A program made the translations under genes and the position numbers. DNA of 11,277 bases, taken from positions 1 through 11,277 of the forward strand of contig JALVRY010000342.1 of assembly GCA_027024625.1 (NCBI GenBank). The letters are read 5' to 3'. The first letter of the stretch is position 1. Every line of letters starts with the position of its first letter. Below are positions 1 to 6,978 of this stretch, piece by piece. The stretch is from Thiotrichaceae bacterium. GTDB lineage: Bacteria; Pseudomonadota; Gammaproteobacteria; Thiotrichales; Thiotrichaceae. Below the pieces are notes generated by a model that saw only the letters and a program-made list of their open reading frames with translations, was not told where the DNA came from and did not search any database.

Positions 1-342
1 GCTTCAAGCAACTCAATTGAGTTTCGCTTAAGGAAACCCTGATTAAGTCGGGTCGAATTTCCTGAGAGGAAAAATTTGTTCATTTTTTGATAGAAAATCG
101 AGTAATAGTTATTCTATTGGGAGATTTTATAGCAAAAAATGAGCGGATTTTAACCTCAGGAAAACGACTCATGACTTGATCAGAGGTTCCTTAAACATTG
201 CTGAGAAAGCATTACCAATTTCCCAATGGACTGATATAGGTGAGTTTAATGTTGCACCCACCGTTAACTCTATAATTTTACTTTTATTTTTTTTGTTACT
301 TATCACCGCAATAAGTGCTGATGTATCAATTGTAATATTCAT
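1..342 (-). pseudogene. PIN-domain (VapC-like) toxin gene, interrupted by a MITE-like element and cut by the window edge
   Basis: Reading leftwards from the ATG at 342, the protein begins MNITIDTSALIAVIS and runs to FSAMFK, a typical N-terminus of a PIN-domain ribonuclease. Asp6 and Glu41 (in HWEIGNAF) match the first two acidic metal ligands of the family. After Lys51 the frame enters an inserted element (32-190) and stops at 169-171. If the element and one TTAA copy are removed, codon 51 (AAG) is rebuilt and the frame continues FKRNSIELLE to base 1, which is what PIN proteins look like at this point. The remaining half, with the other acidic residues, lies outside the window. PIN toxins of this class normally cut RNA and are paired with an upstream antitoxin. 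I see no antitoxin ORF in 343-647, and no clear Shine-Dalgarno sequence before the ATG. The PIN identity is secure; loss of function is inferred from the early stop. Confidence 0.8.
32..190. mobile_element. 159-bp MITE-like element with long terminal inverted repeats and TTAA target duplication
   Basis: The left end reads GGAAACCCTGATTAAGTC and the right end, on the other strand, GGAACCTCTGATCAAGTC. The arms can be aligned inwards for about 70 bases, including a shared TTTCCTGAG and a shared TCATTTTTTG followed by near-identical AAAATC, at roughly 70% identity by eye. The element is flanked by TTAA at 28-31 and 191-194. It has no coding capacity, so it is non-autonomous. The GG-type ends and a 4-bp YTAR duplication would fit mobilisation by an IS5-group transposase, but that assignment is inference. 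It sits inside the PIN toxin gene, and excision with one TTAA copy restores that frame. Confidence 0.8.
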
Positions 343-647
343 ATTATTTACTATAAGCGTACATATGTACGATATAATACAAGAGAAGAAACTTGTACAT
401 GCAAACATTATTCTTTTTAGCTGACTAATGAGATGGAAGCCCAAGTGAAAAACTAACAAAGTAAAGGGACTGAATCTTTCTTTTTTATCTAACAGGCTAT
501 AACAATCTAATCGAAATATCTTTATTTTCTCCCCTTTGCAACCCCCTGTCTTTACAAACCAGCCTTTTAACTTAAGCCATGGAATATCCCTACAAATATA
601 GTTACTAAAGAAGTGAACAAAAGAAAATTCACTCATAGAGAACCAAT
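343..647. other. Intergenic stretch between the PIN gene and cytochrome b561; no gene seen
   Basis: No ORF here looks like a protein. In particular, no antitoxin is visible upstream of the PIN gene on the minus strand. The only notable structure is the 12-bp perfect palindrome GTACATATGTAC at 359-370, 17 bp upstream of the PIN start codon. A related TGTACATG lies at 394-401. On the minus strand a TATTAT-like box lies just upstream of the palindrome. Toxin-antitoxin operators are often short palindromes next to the first gene, so this could be a leftover operator; that is a guess. A weak GTGAA/TTCAC inverted pair lies at 613-632, before the b561 gene. Confidence 0.4.
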
Positions 648-1193
648 ATGACAAAGGATTCAAAACAACAATTATCACTACCAACAATTATTTTACATTG
701 GCTTATCGCTGTTGTTTTTATTTACCTACTCATCACTGAAATGAGTCAACCTAATCTACACAAATCACTGGGTAGCATTGTCTTAATTTTTGTCCTAATT
801 CGTATTATTTGGCGACTTCAGAATGGTTGGTTACAACCTGTTTGTCGATATAAAAAAAGAGAGCACCAACTGGCAAAAGCTACTCACTGGATACTAATTA
901 TCGGCACATTATTACTCCCCATTACTGGCTTATTTATATCTATTGCAGGGGGGCATGGTTTATCCATCTTTGGGCTTAATGTGGTAGCTGAAAATATTGA
1001 CCCAATAAACACTCACAATAGATTAGCGTTAAATCAATCATTGGCTAATGTTGGTAATTTTTCCCATAAAATATTAGCCAATATCATGGTGATCACCGTG
1101 TTACTACACATCGCTGGGGCATTAAAACACCATTTTATTGATAGAGATAAAACGCTGAGCCGGATGCTTGGTAAATTTACAAATAAAATATAA
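648..1193 (+). CDS. Cytochrome b561 family membrane protein
   Basis: A 181-residue protein with four predicted helices at about 12-30, 38-56, 80-100 and 138-160, the usual size for the bacterial CybB-type b561 family. Family signatures are HW at the start of helix 1 (His17), LHKSLG before helix 2 (His38), LIRIIWRL at the end of helix 2, HW at helix 3 (His80), and His140 with His154 in helix 4. These histidines are the candidate axial ligands for two b hemes. Known relatives sit in the inner membrane and pass electrons from quinol to a partner. The next gene, 15 bp downstream, encodes a membrane-anchored eight-heme cytochrome, so the two probably form one electron-transfer unit. The start ATG has a modest AGAGA-type ribosome site about 7 bases upstream. 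Family confidence is high; the substrate is unknown. Confidence 0.88.
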   Translation: MTKDSKQQLSLPTIILHWLIAVVFIYLLITEMSQPNLHKSLGSIVLIFVLIRIIWRLQNGWLQPVCRYKKREHQLAKATHWILIIGTLLLPITGLFISIAGGHGLSIFGLNVVAENIDPINTHNRLALNQSLANVGNFSHKILANIMVITVLLHIAGALKHHFIDRDKTLSRMLGKFTNKI

Positions 1194-1208
1194 AAAGAGG
1201 TAACAAGG

Positions 1209-2510
1209 ATGTTAAAAAAAATATTAATTATGCTACTGATTATTATCATCGGCTTGGTGGTCTATGCTTACTTTCAAGAAAGGGCTTTATTTTCTAATTA
1301 TAAAACACTCACCAAAGAGCGTGTGCGTAGCAGTGCTGATTTACAACCAAAATCACAAAAGAAGGCAAGTTATGTTGGCTCAAAAAAGTGTGCTGAATGT
1401 CATGAAAAAAACTATGACCTGAACAAAAAGTCCATGCACGCTAAAATGATTCAAGATGTCAGAAAAAATCCCTCCGTTATTGTTGCTGACTTTTCAACAC
1501 TACCCGCTGATGCTGACTTTAAACGAGAAGATATTGTTTATACAATTGGTAGTAAATTCAAACAACGCTACATGTTAAAGTCCACATTTAATGGTAAACA
1601 AGATTATATTATTGGCAATTATCAGTGGAATTCTGAATTAAAGAAATGGCAAAAATACAAAACATTTAAGTCTTGGTACGCAGGTGCATTCAACCATGAC
1701 AATAAGCAAACACCGACATCATTGACCTGTGATGGCTGCCACTTTGTTGGTTATATGAGTACCGAAAAAAGAATAGAGCCTGCGATACGTTGTGAAAGCT
1801 GCCATGGTCCGGGTAGTCAACATGTAGATGATCCTGACTCCCCTATTTATCGAGCCACCAATTTTGACTCACATCGCACCACAGAGGTTTGTTTACAATG
1901 TCACATGCGTAATCGTGACAAGCGTTTAGAATCAAGCTCTGTAGAAGAGCTATTTAACCAAGCGAAAGATTATCCTACTGGCTTTGAACCGGGTAAACCC
2001 CTAATAGATTATAAAATGCCTGCTCCCTTTTCTTTAGGTGTTGATACTAAAGAGTTTTGGGGCAATGGAGCGGCAAAGAAAAATCGCACACAAGGCAATG
2101 AATTTGTTCGCTCAGGGATGTATAAACATGGTGTAAGCTGTGTTGATTGTCATAACCCACATTCTGCTGATAATACCGCAAAGAATCCTCGAGGAGATGC
2201 TTCTTGCATGACCTGCCATGCCTTTGGTTCACTCAATGGCCCACATCAACCCACAATTGAAGCTCATACTAAACACAAAGCTGATTCTAAAGGTTCATCT
2301 TGTATCGAGTGCCATATGCCAAAAGTGGCAAAACATACTGGCAAATCACCCGTGACCGTTAGAACACATTTATTTGGTTTTATCTACCCAAGTGAAACAA
2401 AAAAATACGGTGTTCCCAATGCTTGTAACTCCTGTCACAAAGACAAAAGTATAGAGTGGAGTGAAAAACATTTGAAGCAATGGGGAATGACATCATGGGA
2501 AGCCAAGTAA
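1209..2510 (+). CDS. Membrane-anchored octaheme c-type cytochrome
   Basis: A 433-residue protein with an N-terminal hydrophobic segment (residues 4-21) without a clear cleavage site, so probably an uncleaved anchor with the rest in the periplasm. It has eight CxxCH heme-binding motifs, at C61, C174, C195, C228, C311, C333, C365 and C406. The first is isolated and the others cluster in the C-terminal 60%. The pattern YVGSKKCAECH, then CESCHGPGSQHV, CVDCHNPHS and CIECHMP, with a closing YGVPNACNSCHKDKS, matches the cytochrome c554-like and doubled-CxxCH multiheme families often annotated only as cytochrome c family protein. There is no CxxCK motif, so it lacks the active-site heme of octaheme tetrathionate reductase or typical pentaheme nitrite reductase. 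A purine-rich AAAGAGG lies upstream, and the gene follows the b561 gene by 15 bp. It probably receives electrons from that b561. The acceptor is unknown. Confidence 0.85.
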   Translation: MLKKILIMLLIIIIGLVVYAYFQERALFSNYKTLTKERVRSSADLQPKSQKKASYVGSKKCAECHEKNYDLNKKSMHAKMIQDVRKNPSVIVADFSTLPADADFKREDIVYTIGSKFKQRYMLKSTFNGKQDYIIGNYQWNSELKKWQKYKTFKSWYAGAFNHDNKQTPTSLTCDGCHFVGYMSTEKRIEPAIRCESCHGPGSQHVDDPDSPIYRATNFDSHRTTEVCLQCHMRNRDKRLESSSVEELFNQAKDYPTGFEPGKPLIDYKMPAPFSLGVDTKEFWGNGAAKKNRTQGNEFVRSGMYKHGVSCVDCHNPHSADNTAKNPRGDASCMTCHAFGSLNGPHQPTIEAHTKHKADSKGSSCIECHMPKVAKHTGKSPVTVRTHLFGFIYPSETKKYGVPNACNSCHKDKSIEWSEKHLKQWGMTSWEAK

Positions 2511-2523
2511 GAGTGCATAATTA

Positions 2524-2645
2524 ATTTAACAAAATTTGCGAAAGATATTTTTTTAATATTCATTCATTATCGAAGGAGCATAGCCGTGCTACGCGACTGA
2601 GAGAATGGCTTGAATAGCGGAAAATAGACCAGTAAATTGTTAAAT
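2524..2645. repeat. 122-bp imperfect palindrome, possible dispersed repeat or MITE
   Basis: The stretch begins ATTTAACAAAATTT and ends AAATTGTTAAAT, which are inverted copies of each other with a 2-base gap. The centre is a small hairpin, GCATAGC at 2578-2584 and GCTACGC at 2588-2594 around CGT, with one mismatch. Between the ends and the centre the arms share further blocks (TATTTT, TATTCA, CATT). I see no coding capacity. The low overall arm identity makes it a degraded or loosely structured element. It could also serve as the transcription end of the cytochrome operon. Confidence 0.45.
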
Positions 2646-2777
2646 GTGTGTGTACTCCTACTCAAATAAGCTATAGGGCATCTCCACTTATCTAGCAAAT
2701 TTTATTCTAAGGCTAGCCTTGCTTTAACATAGTCTCTAACGACTCAAAAAATAATAATAAAAAGTTAGGGTAATGTT

Positions 2778-3989
2778 ATGCAAAAAAGTGTTCAGATTAT
2801 ACTACTGGCTGTAATCTTGCTGGGGGCTTATCAAGCCTCCGCAACACCTTCCGCATTCTGGGATGAATTGAATGACGCAAGACTTTCTATCGATAGCTCT
2901 CCTCGATACCGCCAAGCTCGCACGCAATGGGAAGCACCACGACATAGTCATATTAAACCACGTAACCGCTCATCTTCTTGCCGTGTAAAAACAGCACAAC
3001 ATTTGCCCAACAACTGCATCAAAAAGAACCGAGCAACTCGCAAAGGTATTCTTAGCCAAATCAAATATTTAAAATCAAATTCATCAAGAAAGACAAGAGT
3101 ACGTTATGCATCTTACCAAGTTGGGCAGGGCGAATTGTTAAACACAGCTAGGGACTTATTGGACTGGTTTGATTCCTATAATAATCGTAATTTAGCTGAA
3201 AATTTTGAGTTACATGAGCTGGATGCCCGAACAGGAAGAGTAAAATACACAGGGTACTTTACGCCTTTTATTTCAGCAAGACGCTACCCTACTGATAAAT
3301 ACCGTTACCCTATTTATCGAGCACCTTCTGGCCGCTACCCAACCCGCCGAGAAATTTTTAACGGAGCATTAAGAGGCAAAGGTCTTGAAATTGCATGGAC
3401 AAACGACCCTGTGAGCTATTACCAAGCACAGGTACAAGGCTCTGGTATTTTAGCTTTTCCAAATGGAGAAGTCGCCGATTTGCATTTTGAAGGAAAAACG
3501 CCTAAACCCTTTGTCAGCGTCGCAAGTTATATGCACCATAAAGGCTATATAAAATCTCCATCTAACCAAGCAATGAGAAAATGGCTGGAAGCACACCCTA
3601 ATCGCTTAAAAGAAGTGTTATCGGTTAACCCTCGTTTTGTTTTTTTTACACTAGCCAAGCATAATAACACGCGAAAAAGTGCATCAGGACAACCGTTAAT
3701 TGCAGGTCATACCGTTGCTGTCGATACAACTCATATTCCGTTTGGGTCAGTACTTTTAGCCGAAATCCCCATGCGTAATTCAAGGGGAAAAATCACCGGT
3801 TTGGAATGGCGTTTATTGTTCCCTCAAGATAGAGGTGGTGCTATTCAGGGTACAACAAGATTAGACCTTTATACTGGCGAGGGTATTAAAGCTAAAAAGA
3901 TGACAAATACGATCACTGGCATTGGGCGAGCTTATCTTCTAAAAAGCAAATCAGGTCGAGGACGATTTAAAACAGCATACCGCGACTAA
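2778..3989 (+). CDS. mltA: MltA-family lytic murein transglycosylase (MltA and 3D domains)
   Basis: A 403-residue protein. Residues 1-22 form a signal peptide with a hydrophobic core (IILLAVILLGAY) and a likely cut after ASA. Residues about 23-110 are basic and low in known motifs. From about 115 the sequence follows the MltA family: YTGYFTPFISARR (157-169), YPIYRAPSGRYPTR (177-190), the substrate-groove segment QAQVQGSGIL (216-225), and the C-terminal 3D barrel with PQDRGGAIQG (349-358) and RLDLYTGEG (361-369). Asp363 aligns with the catalytic Asp308 of mature E. coli MltA, and Asp351 with its neighbour Asp297. The enzyme cleaves the MurNAc-GlcNAc bond of peptidoglycan to give 1,6-anhydroMurNAc. 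E. coli MltA is an outer-membrane lipoprotein; no lipobox cysteine is present here, so this one should be periplasmic or secreted. AGGG lies 8 bases before the ATG. It is flanked by long intergenic gaps and is probably transcribed alone. Confidence 0.9.
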   Translation: MQKSVQIILLAVILLGAYQASATPSAFWDELNDARLSIDSSPRYRQARTQWEAPRHSHIKPRNRSSSCRVKTAQHLPNNCIKKNRATRKGILSQIKYLKSNSSRKTRVRYASYQVGQGELLNTARDLLDWFDSYNNRNLAENFELHELDARTGRVKYTGYFTPFISARRYPTDKYRYPIYRAPSGRYPTRREIFNGALRGKGLEIAWTNDPVSYYQAQVQGSGILAFPNGEVADLHFEGKTPKPFVSVASYMHHKGYIKSPSNQAMRKWLEAHPNRLKEVLSVNPRFVFFTLAKHNNTRKSASGQPLIAGHTVAVDTTHIPFGSVLLAEIPMRNSRGKITGLEWRLLFPQDRGGAIQGTTRLDLYTGEGIKAKKMTNTITGIGRAYLLKSKSGRGRFKTAYRD

Positions 3990-4285
3990 ATTCTTTCTTA
4001 CCTGAATCCGTGATTTCAATGCGGATAAGAGAGCATAAGATATTGGTTTCACAGTGGATTTTAAAAAATCTTAGCTTCACCCTTAGGTTAAGCGGGCATT
4101 TTTAAAACCGCTGTGGAATCAATAGCTTGTGCTATCTACCGTAGTGAAGACACTGATTTAGGTCTTATTAAATTCTGCTGAAAGCCAGTAAATGTATTAG
4201 AATAAGCAGAGGAACTTTGAAGCATTTATCTGTTCAGATGCCTTGAGCTGAATCAGTGACTTCATATTAGAATAAGAGAAGAATT
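3990..4285. other. Intergenic stretch with an imperfect inverted repeat and a 12-bp direct repeat; no gene seen
   Basis: An inverted repeat pairs TTCACAGTGGATTTTAAAAA (about 4048-4067) with the complement of TTTTTAAAACCGCTGTGGAA (about 4099-4118), with one gap and a few mismatches. This could form a stem of about 18-20 bp around a loop of about 30. A direct repeat TATTAGAATAAG occurs at 4195-4206 and 4265-4276; the second copy runs into the ribosome-binding site of the next gene. No ORF of substance is present. The stem may end mltA transcription or be a dispersed repeat. Confidence 0.4.
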
Positions 4286-5554
4286 ATGACATCAACACGC
4301 ATTACAGGTGGGATACTGATTTTATTGCTGATTAGTATTCTATCTTTCGAAGTAGCAGGAATGGGAATTTCTAGTTACCTTGATAGTAGCAATTCAGGTA
4401 ACTCAAATTATTTATCAATGATTTTAGAAGCAGTCGCCATTGGTGTTATTGCAGTTGTCCTCATGGTTACTTTGTTTTCTTTATTCTCAAACACCTCATC
4501 CAGTGTAAAAAGCAGACAGTTTGCAGAAAAAGTATCAGAAGATTTAAAAGAAAAACATAGTGTCGCAAACCAGTCATTATTAAAGCTCCAAGAACATGAA
4601 AAATCCGCCCAAGGCATCGTCAATAAGCTTCATCACCGTTTTGAAATGCTAGAGAAATTACAATCTGCTGCTGAAGAAAAAGGCGAGAAATTAGAGCAAA
4701 TTACAGAACAATTACAATCACATGAGCGTGATTTACAGCTAGCCAGTGACAGTATCGGAACTCGTTTAAACCAAGTACAAACCTACTGGGATGAGCAACT
4801 AGAAGAAACCGTCGATACCGTGCAACGTATTCGTAGTAGCTTAGGAGCAAGCCTAACCCGTGTCGATAACAGTATGGAGCGCTTGAAAGAGCAAGAGATT
4901 ATGTCTCAGCAATTCACTAAAAAATTAGTGAAAAACTATGAAGAACAAGCCGCCGCACAAAAAGAAAACAACCTTATTTCAACGCATGTCCGTGAAAGTT
5001 TAGAGGCCACCCTAGGTGAGTCAAACCAGCTATTACAACACTTACAGAAATACCATAAAGATGCAGAAAACACCTTCAAGAAATTTTCCAGCACAATGGA
5101 AGATTATGAAGTCCAAACCTATGAGCAGTTTGAAGACATTTTTGCCAGTACAGACCTAGCAAGAAAAGAACTACAAGCAGGCTTAGAAGACAGTAAGCAA
5201 GTTGTTGAAAATATCAAATCACAGGATAAAAAAGCACAAGAACTAAGCGACAAAGTTGCCGAAAAGCTAGAATCACTAGAAGTTGATCGCATTGAAATTA
5301 TGACAAAAACACTGCAAGAAACCAGTGAGTTATGTAGCGACCTAAAACAAGGCATGAACGAAACACAGGATGTACTTTACGGTTTAAAAGCAATTAATGC
5401 AGAAAATTCAGACAACATCGAAGAAATTACCACAGACACATCATCCGTTGGTCTAGACAGTGATAATGTTGAAGAATTAAAAACACCAGTTAAAACAGAA
5501 AATCAAGAAACAGAAGAAGAAAATAAACTCATCTCCTTCTTCTCTCGTCGATAA
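4286..5554 (+). CDS. Two-helix membrane protein with a long coiled-coil domain, function unknown
   Basis: I do not recognise this family. The 422-residue protein starts with two hydrophobic helices, about 7-28 (GILILLLISILSFEVAGMGI) and about 46-67 (ILEAVAIGVIAVVLMVTLFS), separated by a short Ser/Asn-rich loop. From about 75 to 380 it is highly charged and rich in Glu, Lys, Gln and Leu, with heptad-like spacing typical of an extended coiled coil. The tail is acidic, then ends in LISFFSRR. This layout (short periplasmic hairpin, long cytoplasmic rod) superficially recalls chemoreceptors, but the hairpin loop is too short for a sensor, and I do not see a conserved chemoreceptor hairpin tip. A scaffold, filament-anchoring or envelope-associated role is possible but unsupported. 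A good purine-rich site (AAGAGAAGAA) precedes the ATG. The gene ends 94 bp before purD. Confidence 0.75.
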   Translation: MTSTRITGGILILLLISILSFEVAGMGISSYLDSSNSGNSNYLSMILEAVAIGVIAVVLMVTLFSLFSNTSSSVKSRQFAEKVSEDLKEKHSVANQSLLKLQEHEKSAQGIVNKLHHRFEMLEKLQSAAEEKGEKLEQITEQLQSHERDLQLASDSIGTRLNQVQTYWDEQLEETVDTVQRIRSSLGASLTRVDNSMERLKEQEIMSQQFTKKLVKNYEEQAAAQKENNLISTHVRESLEATLGESNQLLQHLQKYHKDAENTFKKFSSTMEDYEVQTYEQFEDIFASTDLARKELQAGLEDSKQVVENIKSQDKKAQELSDKVAEKLESLEVDRIEIMTKTLQETSELCSDLKQGMNETQDVLYGLKAINAENSDNIEEITTDTSSVGLDSDNVEELKTPVKTENQETEEENKLISFFSRR

Positions 5555-5586
5555 GTAGCGTAATAATTTATAAGGTCTAACCCATA

Positions 5587-5615
5587 TTACGATTTCATAG
5601 ATTTTCCCGTATAAT
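5587..5615 (+). promoter_or_regulatory. Candidate sigma-70 promoter for purD
   Basis: A perfect TATAAT lies at 5610-5615, 33 bp before the purD start codon. The best -35 candidate at 17-bp spacing is TTACGA (5587-5592), which matches consensus poorly (3 of 6). The -10 box carries most of the support. No PurR-like operator was recognised. Confidence 0.4.
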
Positions 5616-5648
5616 CTGCCGCACATTGATCTAACAGAGGAAACAACA

Positions 5649-6917
5649 ATGGATGTCTTGGTCATCGGTAGTGGCGGTAGAGAACATGCACTCGCATGGA
5701 AATTAGCACAATCAAATAAAGTGGATACCGTCTACGTTGCCCCAGGTAATGCAGGCACACAAATGGAAGCCAAGCTAGAAAATGTCGCTATTAATGCCGA
5801 AGACATTACAGGCTTGATTCAATTTGCCAAAGAAAAGAACATAGGTTTAACCCTTGTTGGTCCTGAAGCACCTCTGGTACTAGGTATTGTTAATCAATTT
5901 AACGATGCAGGTTTGCGATGTTTTGGACCAACAAAAGGCGCTGCACAGCTTGAAGGCTCTAAGGCATTTACCAAAGATTTCCTCGCTAGACACAATATTC
6001 CCACCGCTGCTTATGGCAACTTTACCGATATAGACGAAGCTATTGCATACATCAAAGAACAAGGTGCTCCTATCGTCATCAAAGCAGATGGGCTTGCCGC
6101 AGGAAAGGGAGTCATCCTTGCCCAAACAGAAGATGAAGCCATTGATGCTGTAAAAGATATGCTCGCAGGAAATAGCTTTGGTGAAGCAGGTCATCGTGTC
6201 GTAATCGAAGAATTCCTCGTCGGTGAAGAGGCTAGCTTTATCGTCATTGCTGATGGTGAAAACATCCTGCCGATGGCAACATCACAAGACCATAAAGCTC
6301 GCGATAATGGCGACAAAGGGCCAAATACAGGTGGTATGGGAGCTTATTCACCCGCCCCTGTTGTGACAGATGTTGTGTACGAAAATGCCATGAAGCAAGT
6401 CATTGAGCCGACAATTAAAGGCATGGCAGCAGAAGGTAACGCCTTCACTGGATTTCTATATGCAGGTTTGATGGTCTCCCCCGATGGCTCAATCAAAGTG
6501 CTGGAATACAATGTTCGTTTTGGCGACCCAGAAACACAGCCAATTATGATGCGACTAAAATCAGACCTCCTCGATTTACTCAATGCCGCACTGGATAAGC
6601 AACTCGATAAAATGACCACAGAATGGGACTCTCGCACCTCACTCGGAGTCGTACTTGCAGCAGGCGGATACCCAGATGCTTACAACAAAGGCGATATTAT
6701 CTCAGGGCTATCAGAAGCCACTGACGATGCCAAAATATTCCACGCAGGCACAGCCGAAAAAGACGGCAATATCGTAACCAACGGTGGGCGTGTACTCTGT
6801 GCTGTCGGTTTAGGCGATACAGTTAAAGCAGCCCAAGATAAAGCTTATGAACTAACCAAATCAATCTCATGGGATAATGTCTATTATCGGGATGATATTG
6901 GGTTTAAGGCTTTGTAA
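5649..6917 (+). CDS. purD: Phosphoribosylamine-glycine ligase (GAR synthetase)
   Basis: This enzyme joins glycine to 5-phosphoribosylamine with ATP, the second step of de novo purine synthesis in the cytosol. The 422-residue length is normal for PurD and the protein is complete. Diagnostic motifs are in order: GSGGREHALAWKL (7-19) of the N-domain, GPEAPLVLGI (71-80), GPTKGAAQLEGSK (93-105), the ATP-grasp glycine-rich segment KADGLAAGKG (145-154), DHKARDNGDKGPNTGGMGAY (214-233), and the metal-binding EYNVRFGDPETQ (286-297). The C-terminal domain follows. A strong AGAGGAAA ribosome site lies about 7 bases before the ATG. In many proteobacteria purD follows purH; here its neighbours are an unrelated coiled-coil gene upstream and a convergent merR downstream, so it appears to be a single-gene unit. 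Confidence 0.97.
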   Translation: MDVLVIGSGGREHALAWKLAQSNKVDTVYVAPGNAGTQMEAKLENVAINAEDITGLIQFAKEKNIGLTLVGPEAPLVLGIVNQFNDAGLRCFGPTKGAAQLEGSKAFTKDFLARHNIPTAAYGNFTDIDEAIAYIKEQGAPIVIKADGLAAGKGVILAQTEDEAIDAVKDMLAGNSFGEAGHRVVIEEFLVGEEASFIVIADGENILPMATSQDHKARDNGDKGPNTGGMGAYSPAPVVTDVVYENAMKQVIEPTIKGMAAEGNAFTGFLYAGLMVSPDGSIKVLEYNVRFGDPETQPIMMRLKSDLLDLLNAALDKQLDKMTTEWDSRTSLGVVLAAGGYPDAYNKGDIISGLSEATDDAKIFHAGTAEKDGNIVTNGGRVLCAVGLGDTVKAAQDKAYELTKSISWDNVYYRDDIGFKAL

Positions 6918-6931
6918 TTAGCTGATACTAA

Positions 6932-6968
6932 GCGGTATTACTCTTTACTTCAGAAAGAGTAATACTGT
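6932..6968. terminator. Bidirectional terminator-like hairpin between purD and merR
   Basis: GTATTACTCTTT at 6935-6946 pairs perfectly with AAAGAGTAATAC at 6954-6965 around a 7-base loop, and the stem can be extended by three pairs including two G-U pairs. It lies between two convergent genes, 14 bp after the purD stop and just beyond the end of the merR-family gene. No U-tract follows on either strand, so it may act as a weak or protein-aided terminator, or as an RNA 3'-end protector. Confidence 0.6.
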
Positions 6969-6978
6969 GCATCCATCA

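Noticed and set aside
10..23. Perfect 14-bp palindrome AACTCAATTGAGTT
   Set aside because: It lies inside the restored PIN coding frame (NSIEL), so chance is the simplest explanation.
176..424. 82-codon plus-strand ORF over the left region
   Set aside because: It is antisense to the PIN coding sequence and runs into the end of the MITE-like element. The minus-strand reading gives a recognisable PIN motif, the plus strand gives nothing.
343..687. N-terminal 115-residue extension of the PIN frame on the minus strand
   Set aside because: The upstream residues look like translated noncoding DNA and overlap the start of the b561 gene. The ATG at 342 gives the standard PIN N-terminus.
1209..2510. 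Octaheme protein as a nitrite, hydroxylamine or tetrathionate reductase
   Set aside because: No CxxCK motif and no family-specific active-site context was recognised, so naming an enzyme would be unsupported.
5119..5665. Minus-strand ORFs opposite the coiled-coil gene and the purD leader
   Set aside because: Low-complexity Ser/Leu/Phe-rich translations are typical of the antisense of a Glu/Lys/Gln-rich coiled coil.
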